A DNA stretch of 64,000 nucleotides, from the NCBI RefSeq assembly GCF_007655135.1, contig NC_045128.1, positions 29,110,811 to 29,174,810 on the forward strand. Reading direction: 5' to 3'. The DNA comes from Punica granatum (taxonomy: Eukaryota > Streptophyta > Magnoliopsida > Myrtales > Lythraceae). Of the stretch, positions 11,891-23,819 are shown in pieces. A model generated the notes under the pieces. It saw nothing but the letters and a program-made list of their open reading frames with translations, made no database searches and was not told where the DNA came from. The first letter of the stretch is position 1; each line of letters opens with the position of its first letter. A program made the translations under genes and the position numbers.

Positions 11891-12985
11891 ATGTAGGAGA
11901 TTTTAAATAATGACAAGGTGTCACGGTAACATGGAATATTCACCAGCTATCTCCAGTCTCCGGGTAGTTCCGAAATCTCATCCAACCCCACCTCCAAACA
12001 AGTACAAATCAGAGTACCAAAGTTTTACTCAATTTTCCTACTTTAGTTGTTTTCTTTGTTTTTTTTGTGTTTTTTGTTAACATAAAAACTTATAGCAGTC
12101 TCCATTACAAAGTGCGGTTTTCTAAAACGAGTATAGAACTGTCTATATCCAAGTTAGACATCTGTATTGCCTGAAATCAATTCCGCAGTAGGATGAGAGG
12201 GTGGTACTGACCATTTGAACTAATATTACTAAATTTTATAGATTTAAAATACTTCATTGGTTAGACATTTAGTACAAGGAAAATAAAACGGAGTACCACA
12301 CACTCCTTTGCCAAGTGCTAAAATTGACTGAAAGTACAATAATACTTGTATTGAAAGGCTTGGTACATTGAAAAATTCGTTGTTCTACTTGGCCTTTTAA
12401 CTGAAATTTTAAACTAATAGGAGATTTTAAGGTGGTCGTTTGGGGAAAAAAATAAAAAAAAATAAACAACTACTGTAGTTGACTAAATCTCAACTGTTGG
12501 ATTTCAATGACGAAAGACGTGTTAAAGACTATGTCTTCAACCCATCAGTACTGCAGTGTTGGCCCCTGTACCCATCCACCCATACTCACTATCTCCCCAT
12601 CCCCCACCCCTCCACCTTCTCACTTCAATCATAATGCCTGAAAGTGAAAAACTGAGCTCACAACGAGATCCACAGAATGGGTGTTACTCATTTACTTGGA
12701 TAAGCAACACTCTACCAATATTTTGTTTTCCCTCAGCCCACGATCATCTCATCATATCAATCTTTCCATAACACCCTCTCCTCTACCCTCACCAACACCT
12801 ACTTGTATCACCCTACCCGAACTCTGTTTTACCCAGACTCCACTCAACTCTCTGTCGTCGACTCAAATCCCTATTCCCTCTAATGCAAGATTCACAAGTC
12901 TGAAGCGCCTAGCTAGGTCAGGTGCCAAGAGTAAAGCATTCCCGAGCAATCCAAAAGGCTAAGGTGGCAAGCCCAAGCATGCCTC
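11891..12985. other. Gene-free interval
   Basis: No gene recognised. A pyrimidine- and proline-codon-rich stretch (12,556-12,962) leaves two overlapping open frames with biased composition and no recognisable domain. It leads into the LINE fragment and may be that element's degraded untranslated part. Confidence 0.4.
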
Positions 12986-12989
12986 CACC

Positions 12990-14275
12990 CTCTTGGTGTT
13001 AGTTTTTAGCTGGAACAGTCGGGGGTCCTGTCGCCCCGCATTCCTTAAGGACCTTGGTGATGTATATATTTCTCATGGAAATAAAAGATAGAAGCTTCAT
13101 TGGCGGTTGAGTTAGTAACACAATTGGGATATACAAACTGCGTGTCATGCTTTTCTTGCACAAAAGCAAGAATCGACATTGAACCGATTCTTGTCTCCAA
13201 GAATATCATTATTGTCATCATATATATACTCCTTAGCCACAGATTATGCTCTCTCTGCTCTATGGACCTCCTTATTGCGCTGACGAGTCAATTCTGGGAT
13301 TCTCTTAAGAGGTAGGTGGACTCTTTTACTGGACCATGACTGGGCATCGGTGATCTAAACAACACTGCTTCCCTAACTAAAAGAATTAGTAGGAAGACAG
13401 TCTTATCCCTCTGCATGTAGTGGTTTTAGCTTCTTCATAGACTCGATGCTTTGGTGGACTCGGGTACTCCTGAAATAAGCATTACATGGACCAACAAGTG
13501 TGAAGGAGCCAACCACATCAGACACCGTATGCATCGAGGTTTACCAAGCACAGATTGGCATCTCGTCTTCCCCAAAGCGTCTGTGACCCACCTATAAGTA
13601 GTCTCCTCCGATCACTTTCCTCTACTGCTCAACACAGAGAATGAAAAATTATGGAAAACACCGACTATTCCATTTCAAGGAGATGTGGGCATGGGACTCC
13701 TCATGCTCCTCGGTGATCACGCAAGCCAGCCGATCAGTGAATCTTGATCCTTCGCAAGCAGCAGCAGCAGCTATTCGAAGAATACTCGGGGAACATGAAG
13801 ACGCCCGACTTCACAACTTGACCAATAAGTTCTTGCCCAGAAAGATCAACTCACAGCTGCTATCATTCTCTTTTGATGTATCGATCAACAAAAGCTCAAC
13901 CCTCGCAGTCATCTGCTCAGACAATAGGAAGAACATTCTTTTTTTCCACCTTTCAACCTCCATTGGCCCTTCTCGGGGGGAACAGAAGCTGCACATAAGG
14001 CTATCCAATTTGCTCAATCAATGCAAATCAGCCAGCTGCTTCTTTTTGGAGTTGCTGAGGATTTTTAACTCTCTGACTTGCCCCCTCCTTATATTTGATA
14101 ATATGTTTGTTGATCTGTCTTTCGTTTCTTCTTGGACTGCTATGTATATTCCTCCGGCCAAAAACTTTATGGGTCATAATTTCGTCCTCTGGTCGTCCTT
14201 TTGTAACGTTAACGGACCTATCAATATCTCCTCTATCCTGACCTCTGTCTTTGTAAGTGAATAGGAGATGTAGAT
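12990..14275 (+). mobile_element. Degraded LINE, endonuclease domain fragment
   Basis: The plus strand carries decayed pieces of the apurinic-type endonuclease of an L1-type plant retrotransposon. At about 12,990 VFSWNSRG corresponds to the family's N-terminal LSWNCRG. Near 13,260-13,310 there is LLIALTSQFWDSLKR. At about 13,440-13,630 ITWTNKCEG, HRGLPSTDWHLVFPKASVTHL and SSDHFPLLLNTE match the usual FTWTN, LDRAL..DW...FP...V.HL and SDHCPLLL blocks, followed by a HFKEMWAWD segment (usual RFEAMW). The pieces are in different frames with stops, so this is not functional. The 207-codon open frame at 13,641-14,264 is a chance run through this relic, not a cellular gene. Confidence 0.75.
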
Positions 14276-15081
14276 TGGCACTTAGAGCCTATGCTATCTT
14301 CCATGAATTATCCTTCCAAGAAAAAAAAAGTATTTAATTATTTTACATTTCTTATTATTGATAAAATTTAAAATATTTAATTATTTTGTTCTTATTATTG
14401 ATAAATTTTAAAAAAATTAATTATTTTATATTCACTTATTTTACGGGTGAAAGTGTGGCTCCCCCCACTCTTCTGGTATTCTCTTTTTATTTTTTATTCT
14501 TTTAGTTAAATTTCAAAAACATAAAAAATTTCATTGACCGGAAAATTCGACGGAATAGTAATGACATGATACGAACATGGTGCTCTTTGAGTCATAAATG
14601 AACCATCCTTGTAAATTATTTTTATTTAATTAACTCTACTAATAACTGTAGTATAGATGGAAAGAGAGAAAAACGGATATAGATATGGTTATAGACTATA
14701 GTTTTTCTTCTTTTTTTTTCATTTTTCTGTTATAAGAGATACGAGTGGTTCCATTAAATATTAAACCTGAGACTTATTGATCACCAAGCGGAATGTGCGT
14801 CACTACACTATACATAGTCTTTTAGATATGCATAATTGCATATGTATAGAGTATAGTATAGATATAGTCTATAGATATTCGGGACTAGGAAGATATAGTG
14901 AAAAAGATTCGGGGCTAAAAAGAAAAGTGTGCAAGAGATTAGGACTACAATTTTGCAATCCAGAAAATCTGGGGAAAAAGCAGAGTATTTATTTTCCGGT
15001 CGAAGGGAAGAGAGGAGGGAAACAACGGAGAACGAAAACACAGACCAAACCCAAACTGAAACGAGGGATTCGCAATTGCAC

Positions 15082-15083
<2 letters not shown>

Positions 15084-15122
<39 letters not shown>

Positions 15123-15217
15123 AGTCTGAGCTGTGACCGTCGAGGCCAGCTATCGAGCGAGCGTCCATGAATGCTCCAATAATCGGTGAGATTCTCTCTC
15201 TCTCTCTCTCTCTCTCT
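15084..15217 (+). repeat. (CT)n microsatellites around the RBL start
   Basis: An uninterrupted CT run at about 15,084-15,119 lies in the presumed 5' UTR 50 bases before the RBL ATG. A second one (about 15,193-15,217) lies just inside intron 1, and a shorter one lies at about 15,393-15,408 in intron 2. CT/GA tracts are common in plant 5' UTRs and can bind BPC-type GAGA factors. They generate several spurious serine-leucine open frames on both strands. Confidence 0.8.
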
Positions 15218-18200
15218 ATCGAGCTCTTTCTTGGTCAAAGTTGTGGTCGGTTACTGATGGCGTGTTCGATTCTTTGGGCGCGAAGATCCTCTCCAGGGAG
15301 ACTTCCCGGAGGTGATAGAGGAGTACTTGGAGCATGGCATCATGAAGTGCATCGCCTTTAATCGCCGGGGCACCCTTCTCGCTGGTAAAAATCCTCTCTC
15401 TCTCTCTCTGAGCTTGCTGCTACGAGCTGCTGCTTCTTCTTCTCGAATCATATCTTTTGGTCTTGCTTTGGGTTTAGCGGATAATGTAGCTCCGTTATGT
15501 ACCAAAAAGGTGCCGGTTTTTATACAGAGTGCGATCTCAGTTGCAATTTCATGTCTCCTTTGGTGAATTGGGTGCTTCAGTTTAGTGCTGAGGAAAGAGG
15601 CGGAGGTGGGAGAGGGAGGAAGGTGGTGGGCAGATGCATAAGGGCAGAGGTTTCTAGACTAATTAGGTTGAAACTAGCAACTGGTAGAGAAAATTGCAAA
15701 GAAAAGAAACCCCCTTTGACGATTTCTGTCGGGTGATAATTTCTTCTCTTTAGCGATGAGCTGTGGATAGCTTGAAGTCATTGGTAGAATTTTTTTTTGC
15801 TTTGTGGATACTTGTAACTTCTACACTCATTCTGTTTTTATATTGGCAACAGAAGCGAGAATCATTTTTGCATTGAATGAGTTATCTGTTCGGACTACTT
15901 TGTTAAGAGTATCGGCATGGGGAAAACTCTTTTCTTTTTGAGCTTCTTGATGTCAAACTTTGGAGGTTATTGTTCTTAATGTTTTAGGATCACAGTTTAT
16001 AGAATGTGGATGGATCTTTCTTTGCTAGATTACTTTGTTGGGACTGTGAGGTAAAGTAGAGAGTCCAAGCAAATAGGATCAGTAGCAAAAGGTAGAAGAT
16101 TTAGTATTTGTGAACACTTTGCTGAAATAGTATGGTGCCAATTTATGGGCCTGTTTTTTTCTTTCTCTATTTGTGAAAGGGCTGCTTGTTATTTAGATTC
16201 AGGCAATAGCAATAAAATGGGACAACAGCCCCAATTTCCCAAGGGTAGGAGTTGTCGTGCTTGTGTCATTATTCTGAGTTGCTGGCAGTCATATCTAAGC
16301 TCCCACCATATCAGGTGTTGCATTTGAGGCCAATTCCATGTCTAGGTATACTTTGTAAACTCAGAACCTAGAGCTGCTCATGCTGGACTTCCCTTTGCAA
16401 TTGGCTGAACGGACATTCTGTGCAAATGTGTTAGTATTCATTAGTGTATGATTAAAATTTACTGCACTTGCCTGCCCCCAATTTCTGAGTATTAGGAGGG
16501 TTAAATTTATGGAAACTCAGTGATGCTTGCTCTTGTGAGGGCTGATTCCTCTTGGCGTCATTGACTGGATATTGCAATTGGGCAACATGATTTTCACCAA
16601 AATTCATCCTCATGTTAGCATATGAAGTATACATCCCAACCAAACCATGCAGTGAAGAATTTCTCAAGCTTTTCATATTGTATACATTCATGTTAATGTT
16701 AATTCCATCAACAAAAGTAATCTGAAAGTGACCTCAGAAATTGCTGGTCCACCTTGTGCTCGTGTGTTACTGAACAAGGAGAGGCTTTTACTTTTTATTA
16801 CGTGTGAGGTGAACTCAGTAATTTGTATGGTTGCATATCCTTTTTAACTACAGCGATTCCTTTAAGCTGAGGTTTATTTATGCCCTGCTAGAATAGGTTC
16901 TTATCGTGGGGTATTGCATCTGCTGTATTGCTTTTTTTGGTTCAGTAGAATGAACCTATGAATTTGCGTTGGAAGAGACTACTTAGTGGCCCTAGTCAAT
17001 TGAAGTTTATAGGGATGCAGATACTAATTAAGCTCGAAAACTTCCCAGTCACGAAGAAAAGTTTCTGCATCTCCATGTGCTTTTATGTATGTGCTTTAAT
17101 CTCTTTATTTTTGATATATATATTTTTTTTGGGGGCGGTTGTCTTGAAATGAAATGTTAAGTCGAGGTGTAACATATAGTAGGTGATATTGTCGAAGCCT
17201 GCAGTAGTGATGGTCAAAATCTGCTTCTCCCACTTGATCTTTTACTTGTTATTACTCCACATCCAATTTGTATTCTTTCATTTGTATCTCATTTGGTCCA
17301 TTTCATGTGACTATTCCAGCTGGTTGTGCTGATGGAACTTGCATAATCTGGGATTTTGAGACCCGTGGGATTGCAAAGGAGCTTCAAGATAAAGACTGCA
17401 ACGCGGCAATCACGAGTGTCTGCTGGTCAAAGTACGGTCACCGAATTCTTGTCTCTGCTTCTGATAAATCATTAATTCTTTGGGACGTTCTCAGCGGAGA
17501 AAAGATTGCCCGCACAACTCTCGAACAGACAGTGCTACAGGCTCGTCTACATCCCGGTTCCTCGACTCCATCTCTCTGCCTCGCCTGCCCTTTCTCTTCT
17601 GCTCCGATGATTGTTGACATAATTTCAGGGACCACAACAGTTCTTCCTGTCCTGATATCTGAAGCAGGCAATGGAATTGCCCCAAATGCACGCAGTAAAA
17701 CTCCTGATGGATCAACCACTTACTCTCCCAGTACTGCATGCTTTAATAAGTTCGGAGATCTGGTCTATACAGGAAACTCGAAAGGGGAAATTCTTATAAT
17801 AGATCACGGAAAGGTCCAAGTCCGGGCCCTGGTTCCTGTTTCTTCGGGTTCTATCATTCGGAATATTGTCTTTAGTAGGAATGGACAGTATCTGCTGACC
17901 AACACTAACGATCGGATGATTAGAATTTATGAGAACCTTCTGCCCATGAAAGATGCACATAAGGTGCTTGATGAATTGCATGAAACCCTTGATGAAGCAG
18001 ATGAAGTAGAGAAGTTAAAGGCAGCTGGAACAAAGTGTTTGTCACTTGTACAGGAGTTTCAAGATTCCATCAACAGGATACAGTGGAAAGCGCCTTGTTT
18101 CAGTGGTGATGGTGAGTGGGTTATTAGCGGTTCGGCAAGCAGAGGAGAGCACAAGATCTACATTTGGGATAGGGCTGGGCATCTCGTGAAGATCCTTGAA

Positions 18201-19208
18201 GGTCCAAAAGAAGCGTTGATGGACTTAGCATGGCATCCTGTACATCCACTTATCGTGTCTGTTTCTTTGACTGGATTGGTCTACATTTGGGCCAAAGATT
18301 ACACGGAGAACTGGAGTGCATTTGCCCCAGATTTTAAGGAGCTTGAGGAAAACGAGGAGTATGTGGAAAGAGAAGATGAATTTGATTTGATGCCAGAAAC
18401 TGAAAAGGTAATAGATGGAGTATAGTTAAGTTTTGTTGTGAAATCTGCCCCAGAATCAGCTTTTTGGTTTTTTCAGTTTGCATAGTTTAAGTTAATAAGT
18501 TGTGGACCGCTTTTGTATACTGTTTCTAAAACATTATTATTTCCAGGTGAAGGAGTCTGATGTTAATGAAGATGACCCAGTTGACATTCTGAATGTGGAG
18601 AAGGATTCAGCTTTCAGTGATTCAGACATGTCCCAAGAGGAGCTATGTTTTCTGCCTGCAATTCCTTGTCCTGAGGTTCCCGAGCAGCAAGAAAAATGTG
18701 TTGGCAGTTCTTCGAAGTTGCCCGATGGTAATCAGTCCGAATCTCCTCTTTCTGTAGAAGCTGGGCAGAATGGACATGCAGCTAATAACGCTTCAAGTCC
18801 ACTAGAAGGTATACATCTAAATCTTAGATGTTGCTCGATTTCAATTTATAAATAATAAATAATTTCCGCAAGTATTGTTCTATTGACATTTATGAACACC
18901 TTTTCATTCTTTGGCATGTATTGTGATGAGCATTTTTTGGCATGTTATTCTTGCTTCTCCTCGTATCAATGGCTTTTTATCTTTCTGTAGCTATGGAGAA
19001 CTCCGTTGCAGGGGAGACTGAAGGAACCCGGCTGAAGAGAAGACGGAGGCCTTCGGAGAAGGGGTTGGAGTTGCAGGCGGAAAAGACTAAGAAACCATCG
19101 AAAACTATGAAACCATCCGGTAGATTGTCGAAAACTAGTAAATCTGCAGCTGAGCCTGAATCTAGTAACGGTGTAAACGGAGACTATGCTTCTGATGATT
19201 ACAGCTAA
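15167..19208 (+). CDS. RBL: RbBP5-like WD40 protein, COMPASS H3K4 methyltransferase subunit
   Basis: This is the plant homologue of RbBP5 (Swd1), a scaffold of the COMPASS-like complex with WDR5 and ASH2 that stimulates H3K4 methylation in the nucleus. Five exons read in frame to 561 residues: 15167-15185, 15286-15384, 17320-18407, 18547-18808, 18991-19208. Exons 1-2 give MNAPIIDPLQGDFPEVIEEY, the conserved plant N-terminus, which fixes the start and the tiny 19-nt first exon. Exon 3 encodes the WD40 propeller (IIWDFETRGIAKEL, LVSASDKSLILWD, VFSRNGQYLLTNTNDRMIRI, KAPCFSGDGEWV, HKIYIWDRAGHL) and the acidic stretch after ENWSAFAPDFKELEENEEYV. Exons 4-5 encode a Ser/Glu-rich tail and a basic KRRRR segment, a possible nuclear localisation signal. 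Intron 2 is 1.9 kb; no exon is missing from it. The gene looks intact. The final part of exon 5 was duplicated downstream at 22,002. Confidence 0.95.
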
Positions 19209-19659
19209 AATTATTCATTTGACTTCTCCTTTCCCCCTCCCTGTGTTCATTGACTCAACATTCTTTACGGATGAACTATTGTGAATGGTAGTGATGAGCT
19301 TTCTTGAAATATTGAGTTCAACGCCACATGAAACAGAATCTGGATTAGTTCCGACCAGAAGAATGAACATATACAGCTGGAGAAGTGTCTTGACAACCAC
19401 AGGATCTCTACTATCGGGTGGAAGGACGCTGAAAGATGCATCAGCACTTGAAATAGTGACAAAGGACTGTAATTAACAAAGAAAAAGGTAACAGTTATCA
19501 TCATTGAAATGATCGAACAGGACTGCACTTGTAAGGGCAAACATTAGTGATGAATTTCCCGAGGCAGTTCCTGGTCAGTTCGCTTGTGTTAGTTACAGCA
19601 AATGCCGCTATTCCTTCTGCTCTCTGTCTCTTTCTCTAATCCTGATCTTCTTCAGTGGC

Positions 19660-19667
19660 TATATAAA
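19660..19667 (+). promoter_or_regulatory. TATA box of phytocyanin gene 1
   Basis: TATATAAA lies 66 bases before the ATG at 19,734, a usual plant TATA-to-start distance allowing a short 5' UTR. In the duplicate upstream of the second phytocyanin the same position reads TAAATAAA (22,586-22,593). Confidence 0.6.
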
Positions 19668-19733
19668 GTATGTGCTGACATGAGCTTTCTTCTGTGTGAG
19701 CAAAAGTTCAGACAAGCAATCCATTGATTCAAA

Positions 19734-20428
19734 ATGATTGCCAAACCGACGAATGCTCTCTCTGTTGTGGCGGTTTTGTTGCTCCTCATTGGCTCAGCAT
19801 TTGCAACACAGTACATCGTTGGGGATGACTCGGGTTGGAACACCGAAGTCGACTACTACGCGTGGCTCGAGGGGAAGACCTTCTATGTTGGTGATGTTTT
19901 AGGTACATTTCCCTGATAATTTGTTGGCGCTTTTTTGTACAATTTGTAAATCCTGATGTATCTAATGGAACTATAACATTGCCCTGGAAATTCTCCTGCC
20001 CTATGATAAATAGGGCTATGTTCCGAGCTTCGTAATATAATCGCAGATGTCACAATCTCTTCCTCTTGAAGCCAAAGCGCCTCGCTAGGTTGATAAGCAA
20101 GGGAACGATCCACATAATTTTTTTGTCAGGTCTAGCTTGTTGGCACGTTGGCTATCCTTTCTCAATGAGGTGGACCTACAAAATTTTCTAAAGTCTCATT
20201 TTCTTATGTTTGGGGCCAGTTTTCAGTTATGTCAAGACCGACCACAACGTGGCAATGGTGGATGCAAACGGATACAACAATTGCAATGCAGATTCAAACT
20301 ACGGCCTGTACGACACCGGCTATGATACTTTCACTCTGACTACGCCAGGGGACGTCTACTTCATCTGCACGTATCACTGCGACTACACGGACCAGAAACT
20401 TAAAGTCACCATCCTCCCAAGTCCTTGA
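19734..20428 (+). CDS. Phytocyanin (plantacyanin/basic blue protein-like), secreted
   Basis: Phytocyanins are small secreted blue-copper-fold proteins of the plant cell wall, thought to carry electrons or bind ligands in the apoplast. Two exons, 19734-19902 and 20220-20428, join with phase 1 to give 125 residues. Residues 1-24 are a signal peptide (LLLLIGSAFA). The mature protein starts TQYIVGDDSGWN, the family's N-terminal motif. His65 (KTDHNV) matches the first copper ligand; Cys78 and Cys110 should form the disulfide. The second ligand loop is C106-T-Y-H109-C110-D-Y-T-D-Q115. Relatives have C-x4-H-C-x3-Q/M, so the loop is two residues shorter before His and one longer after it. There is no GPI tail and no proline-rich domain, as in plantacyanins. 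A TATA box lies 66 bases upstream. The frame is intact. Whether it binds copper is open. Confidence 0.88.
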
Positions 20429-20895
20429 GCATTGCATCTAGTTGATGATACGAACAGACCTTCTAAGTGTCCGTTTCAAGTTCAATTCCGTGGATGAGAA
20501 AATATTGTATTACGTTGTTAAATAACTCTTGCCCACTTTTATACTTTTAACTATCGATTTCAATTCAAAACTGTATACCGTTCTGTTCCCATGCAAAAGA
20601 CATGGAGACCGTCATGTCATCTTCGATGAAACTCCGTGACTTATAGTATGACATTACGAATTGCAGAAACTCGAGCATGCAGTTGCTTATCTCGTCTAGC
20701 TAATAAATTTATCACAGGAGCACGAAACTCCCTGATGAAGCTACCGAGGAGTAAAGGCAGATGTATACTTGGACGAGTTAAGAAAAGCGACCATTTACAG
20801 TTCTTATCGATTGACCAAACTTACAACATTCATTTTATTCCCTATTGATCGTATACACAAGCATTCTGTTTGCGAGTCCATTACTTTTGTTTAAT

Positions 20896-22000
20896 TTAGC
20901 TTTTGGGGCAGATCCACTGGAAAAGCCCAACTTGTAGCCGACATAAGCTCCGACCGCCACTATCCCGCCTCCTTCCCGATCCTATGGAAACCTGCCAAGA
21001 TGACTCCATCGACCTGTTTCAGATCTGGTTCGGTTTTCTTCCAGTCATCTTTTGACTTCTGCACGTCCAGGACCGGAGGAGCCTTCAAAGAGGTTTCTTC
21101 CCAGACCTTATTATATCTCGGCCTGCTCATGTCCTCGAGAGGGTTGAATGGCTGCAGAACTTTTTCATCTGCTTGTTTTTGCTCAGTAGCTTCGGAAGGA
21201 GTTTCTCCTAAAAATACAGTGAACCATTATGAAATACAACTTCAACATCTATTATACAGGTGTCATATCACTTTTCGATACGATATATAGACGTGGATAT
21301 ATGTTCATTACTGGTCTTGCTCACCTTTTTGAGGCTTCGGCTCAGGAAGGCCGGGAGCCTTTGTACTCGGGGATGGAGCAGTAACCTTCTCATCTGTTTT
21401 CTCTTCGGGTTCTCTTCCCGGTGCAGAGCAGGTAGCAGTAGTTGTAGTTTTCGAAGGACTAATTTTTTTTCCTCTTGAGGCTTTGGAGGTGGCTTTATCT
21501 CTGTGGCAGCTTTCTTAGGACTCAATATTTGGTTCTTCGGTGCTGTGTCCTTAGGCTGAGTAATCACCAGAATGATGGTCTTCTTTGGCATTGTTATGGT
21601 CAGGACCTTGCACTTCTGCTTTCATTTCATTGATTTTGCAGTTATCTGGGACCGGAAAGTTGTTTCTGAACCAAATAACAACATTGTTCCTGAGTGGGCG
21701 CTCCCCGTGAATTGTCATCTTAGGCAGTTTCTCATTGTGGGTGACTTTCTTTGTTCCTTTGTAAAACCTGAAAAGAGATGAAATATCAATTTGCTAGACA
21801 AGCAGAAACAGTTTTCGGTGTCGATGCATTATGAATAGAGGACCGTATTCTAGTTTGTACATGTACTTCTATCAATCAATTTCAGCATTAGCACAACCTA
21901 GAGGACACATATACATCAAAGATGGACGGTTACAGTGTTGGCAGCTGCTTCTTCAAACCCATTCCGATTTGTGCTGAAAATCCCTGTGGACAGTGTCCAT
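20896..22000 (-). pseudogene. RTM2-like gene copy A, 5'-truncated pseudogene
   Basis: Remains of a small-heat-shock-like gene homologous to copies B and C. Exon 1 (about 21,943-22,000) keeps DTVHRDFQHKSEWV but then has an extra T that shifts the frame, and its end reads HL-stop where the others have HLP before the intron. The N-terminal MAxRQ block is missing because the duplication joint lies here. Exon 2 (about 21,320-21,768) keeps KMTIHGERP-, PDNCKINEMKA- and ITMPKKTII-like pieces, but a short deletion replaces the KFDQRQ segment. Exon 3 (about 20,896-21,205) keeps the QPFNPL and GYKLG pieces, with another deletion before the membrane anchor. At least three independent lesions mean no functional product. 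Its antisense open frames on the plus strand should be ignored. Confidence 0.85.
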
Positions 22001-22001
22001 T

Positions 22002-22118
22002 GCCTTCGGAGAGAAAAGTAACTATCACATAGATTGTTGAAAACTAGTAATCTGCAGCTGAGCCTGAATCTTAGTAACGGCGTAAACAGAGATTATGCTT
22101 CTGATTCTTACAGCTAAA
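22002..22118 (+). pseudogene. Duplicated tail of RBL exon 5
   Basis: This stretch repeats the end of the RBL coding sequence: GCCTTCGGAGA, then after a small internal deletion GATTGTTGAAAACTAGTAA, GCTGAGCCTGAATC and the stop region TACAGCTAAAATTC. In RBL the same order occurs at about 19,049-19,215. Indels shift the frame, and there is no upstream exon. It marks the left end of the second duplication unit and continues into copied 3' flanking DNA to about 22,450. Confidence 0.85.
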
Positions 22119-22652
22119 ATTCTTCATTCAACCTATTCTTTTATTCCCATCCTCATGTTCGTGACTCGACTTTCCTTTATGGATTAACTGTTGTGAATGG
22201 CAATGACAAGCTTTTTTGAATTGTTAAATCCAACCCCACATAAAACAGAACCAGGATTAACTTTGATACGAAGATGAACGTATACAGCTCGAGAAGCGTC
22301 TTGACCCAACAGGCTCTCTACTATCAGGTGCGAAGACCTGGGAATATGCTTCGAATCGGATAAGAAGATACACGAAAACTTAAAATAGTGACAAACTTTG
22401 TGAAGTAACATACAAAAAGATAATGGTTATAATCATTGATATGATCGAAGAGGACTGAACTTGTTTAGTAAAAAATTACTTTGGACTTCCCGAAGAAGTT
22501 CCTGGCCAGCTTGCTGATGTTAACTACAGCAAATGACGCTATGCTTTCTGCTCTGTGTCTCGATTTCCTGAACTTCTGCAATGGCTAAATAAATGTACTT
22601 GACATGTCCCGTGTGACCAGAAGCGCAGACGAGCAAAGCATTGAAAAGAAAA

Positions 22653-23350
22653 ATGGCCAAACTGATGAGTTCTCTATCTGTGGCTGCTCTTTCGTTGCTT
22701 CTTATCAGCCCAGCATTGACGACACAGTACACGGTTGGTGATGACTTAAGGGTGGAACACTTTTGTCGACTTCTACGCTTGGCCCGAGGGGAAGACCTTC
22801 TATGTCGGTGATGTTTTAGGTATATCTCCCTGAAAATCCCTTTGCGCTGTCTCGTGCCTTTCATAAATGTGTGGATAACTGATGGACCTATTACATTACC
22901 CTGTAAATTCCCTGGCCATATGATAAATTGGATTATGTTCCGAGCTTCATAATATTACCTCAAATGTCACAGCCTCTTTCTCTAGAACGCAAAGCACCTC
23001 GCTAGGCTGATAAGTGATAAGCAAGGAACGATCGACGTAGTTCTCCATCGGTTCCAGCCCATTGGCACGTTGACTATCCTCTTGCAATGAGAGGGGACCT
23101 ACAAAATTTTCTTGCATCTTACTTTCCTATGTTGGTTTCAGTTTTCAGTTATGTCAAGGGCGATCACAATGTGGCAATGGTGGATGTGGCCGGGTGCAAC
23201 AATTGCAATGCAGATTCGAACTACGGTGTGTATGACACCGGCTACGATGTCTTCACTCTGACAGCTCCAGGGGATGTCTACTTCATCTGCACGTATCACT
23301 GTGACTACGCCGACCAGAAACTTAAGGTCACCGTCCAGCCAAGTCCTTGA
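22653..23350 (+). pseudogene. Phytocyanin copy 2, frameshifted
   Basis: Tandem duplicate of the gene at 19,734. Exon 1 (22653-22819) begins MAKLMSSLSVAALSLLLISP and reaches TQYTVGDD, but the next codons carry one extra base (31 instead of 30 bases between GATGAC and GTCGAC), destroying the conserved GWN segment and shifting the rest of the exon. Exon 2 (23142-23350) is fully open, with the His ligand (GDHNV), two extra-domain cysteines and the same short C-T-Y-H-C-D-Y-A-D-Q loop. Exon 2 remains nearly identical to copy 1, so the lesion is recent, or it is an assembly error. The TATA position has changed to TAAATAAA. If the extra base is not real, this is a second functional gene of about 125 residues. 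Confidence 0.8.
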
Positions 23351-23819
23351 GCCTCGTATGCAGTTGATGATAGATACGGAATAGACCTTCAAGTGTCCGC
23401 TTCAACTTCAATTGCATGGACGAGAAAATATTGTATTAGGTCGTTAAATAACTCTTGTCCACCTTTATGCGGTAACTATCGATTTCAATTCAAAATTGTA
23501 TACCACTCTGTTCCCGTGCGAAAAACACGGAGCCTGTGATGATGTCTGATGAAACTTAATGCCTTATAATATGACATTAGGAATTGTAGAAACTCGAACG
23601 CACAATTGCATATCTTGTCTGGCAAATAATTTTTTTGCCGGAACAGGAGCCTCCAGGATTAAGTTACTGTTACAAAGGAGTAAATGCAGATGTATACTCG
23701 AGCTCGGATGAGTTAAGAAAAGCAAACGTGTATGGTTCTTCGATTGGTTAACCTAATTCAAGTCATTCCATGTCGATATATACACAGATTTTATTTCCAG
23801 TCCATTATTTTCATTTGAT

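Noticed and set aside
13641..14264. 207-codon open frame
   Set aside because: It overlaps the decayed LINE endonuclease relic; upstream pieces in other frames match the same domain and nothing in it resembles a cellular protein.
14929..15238. Serine/leucine or arginine/glutamate repeat proteins
   Set aside because: Translations of CT/GA microsatellites in the RBL leader and intron 1.
17438..17981. Minus-strand frames over the RBL gene
   Set aside because: Antisense shadows of exon 3, which encodes the WD40 domain on the plus strand.
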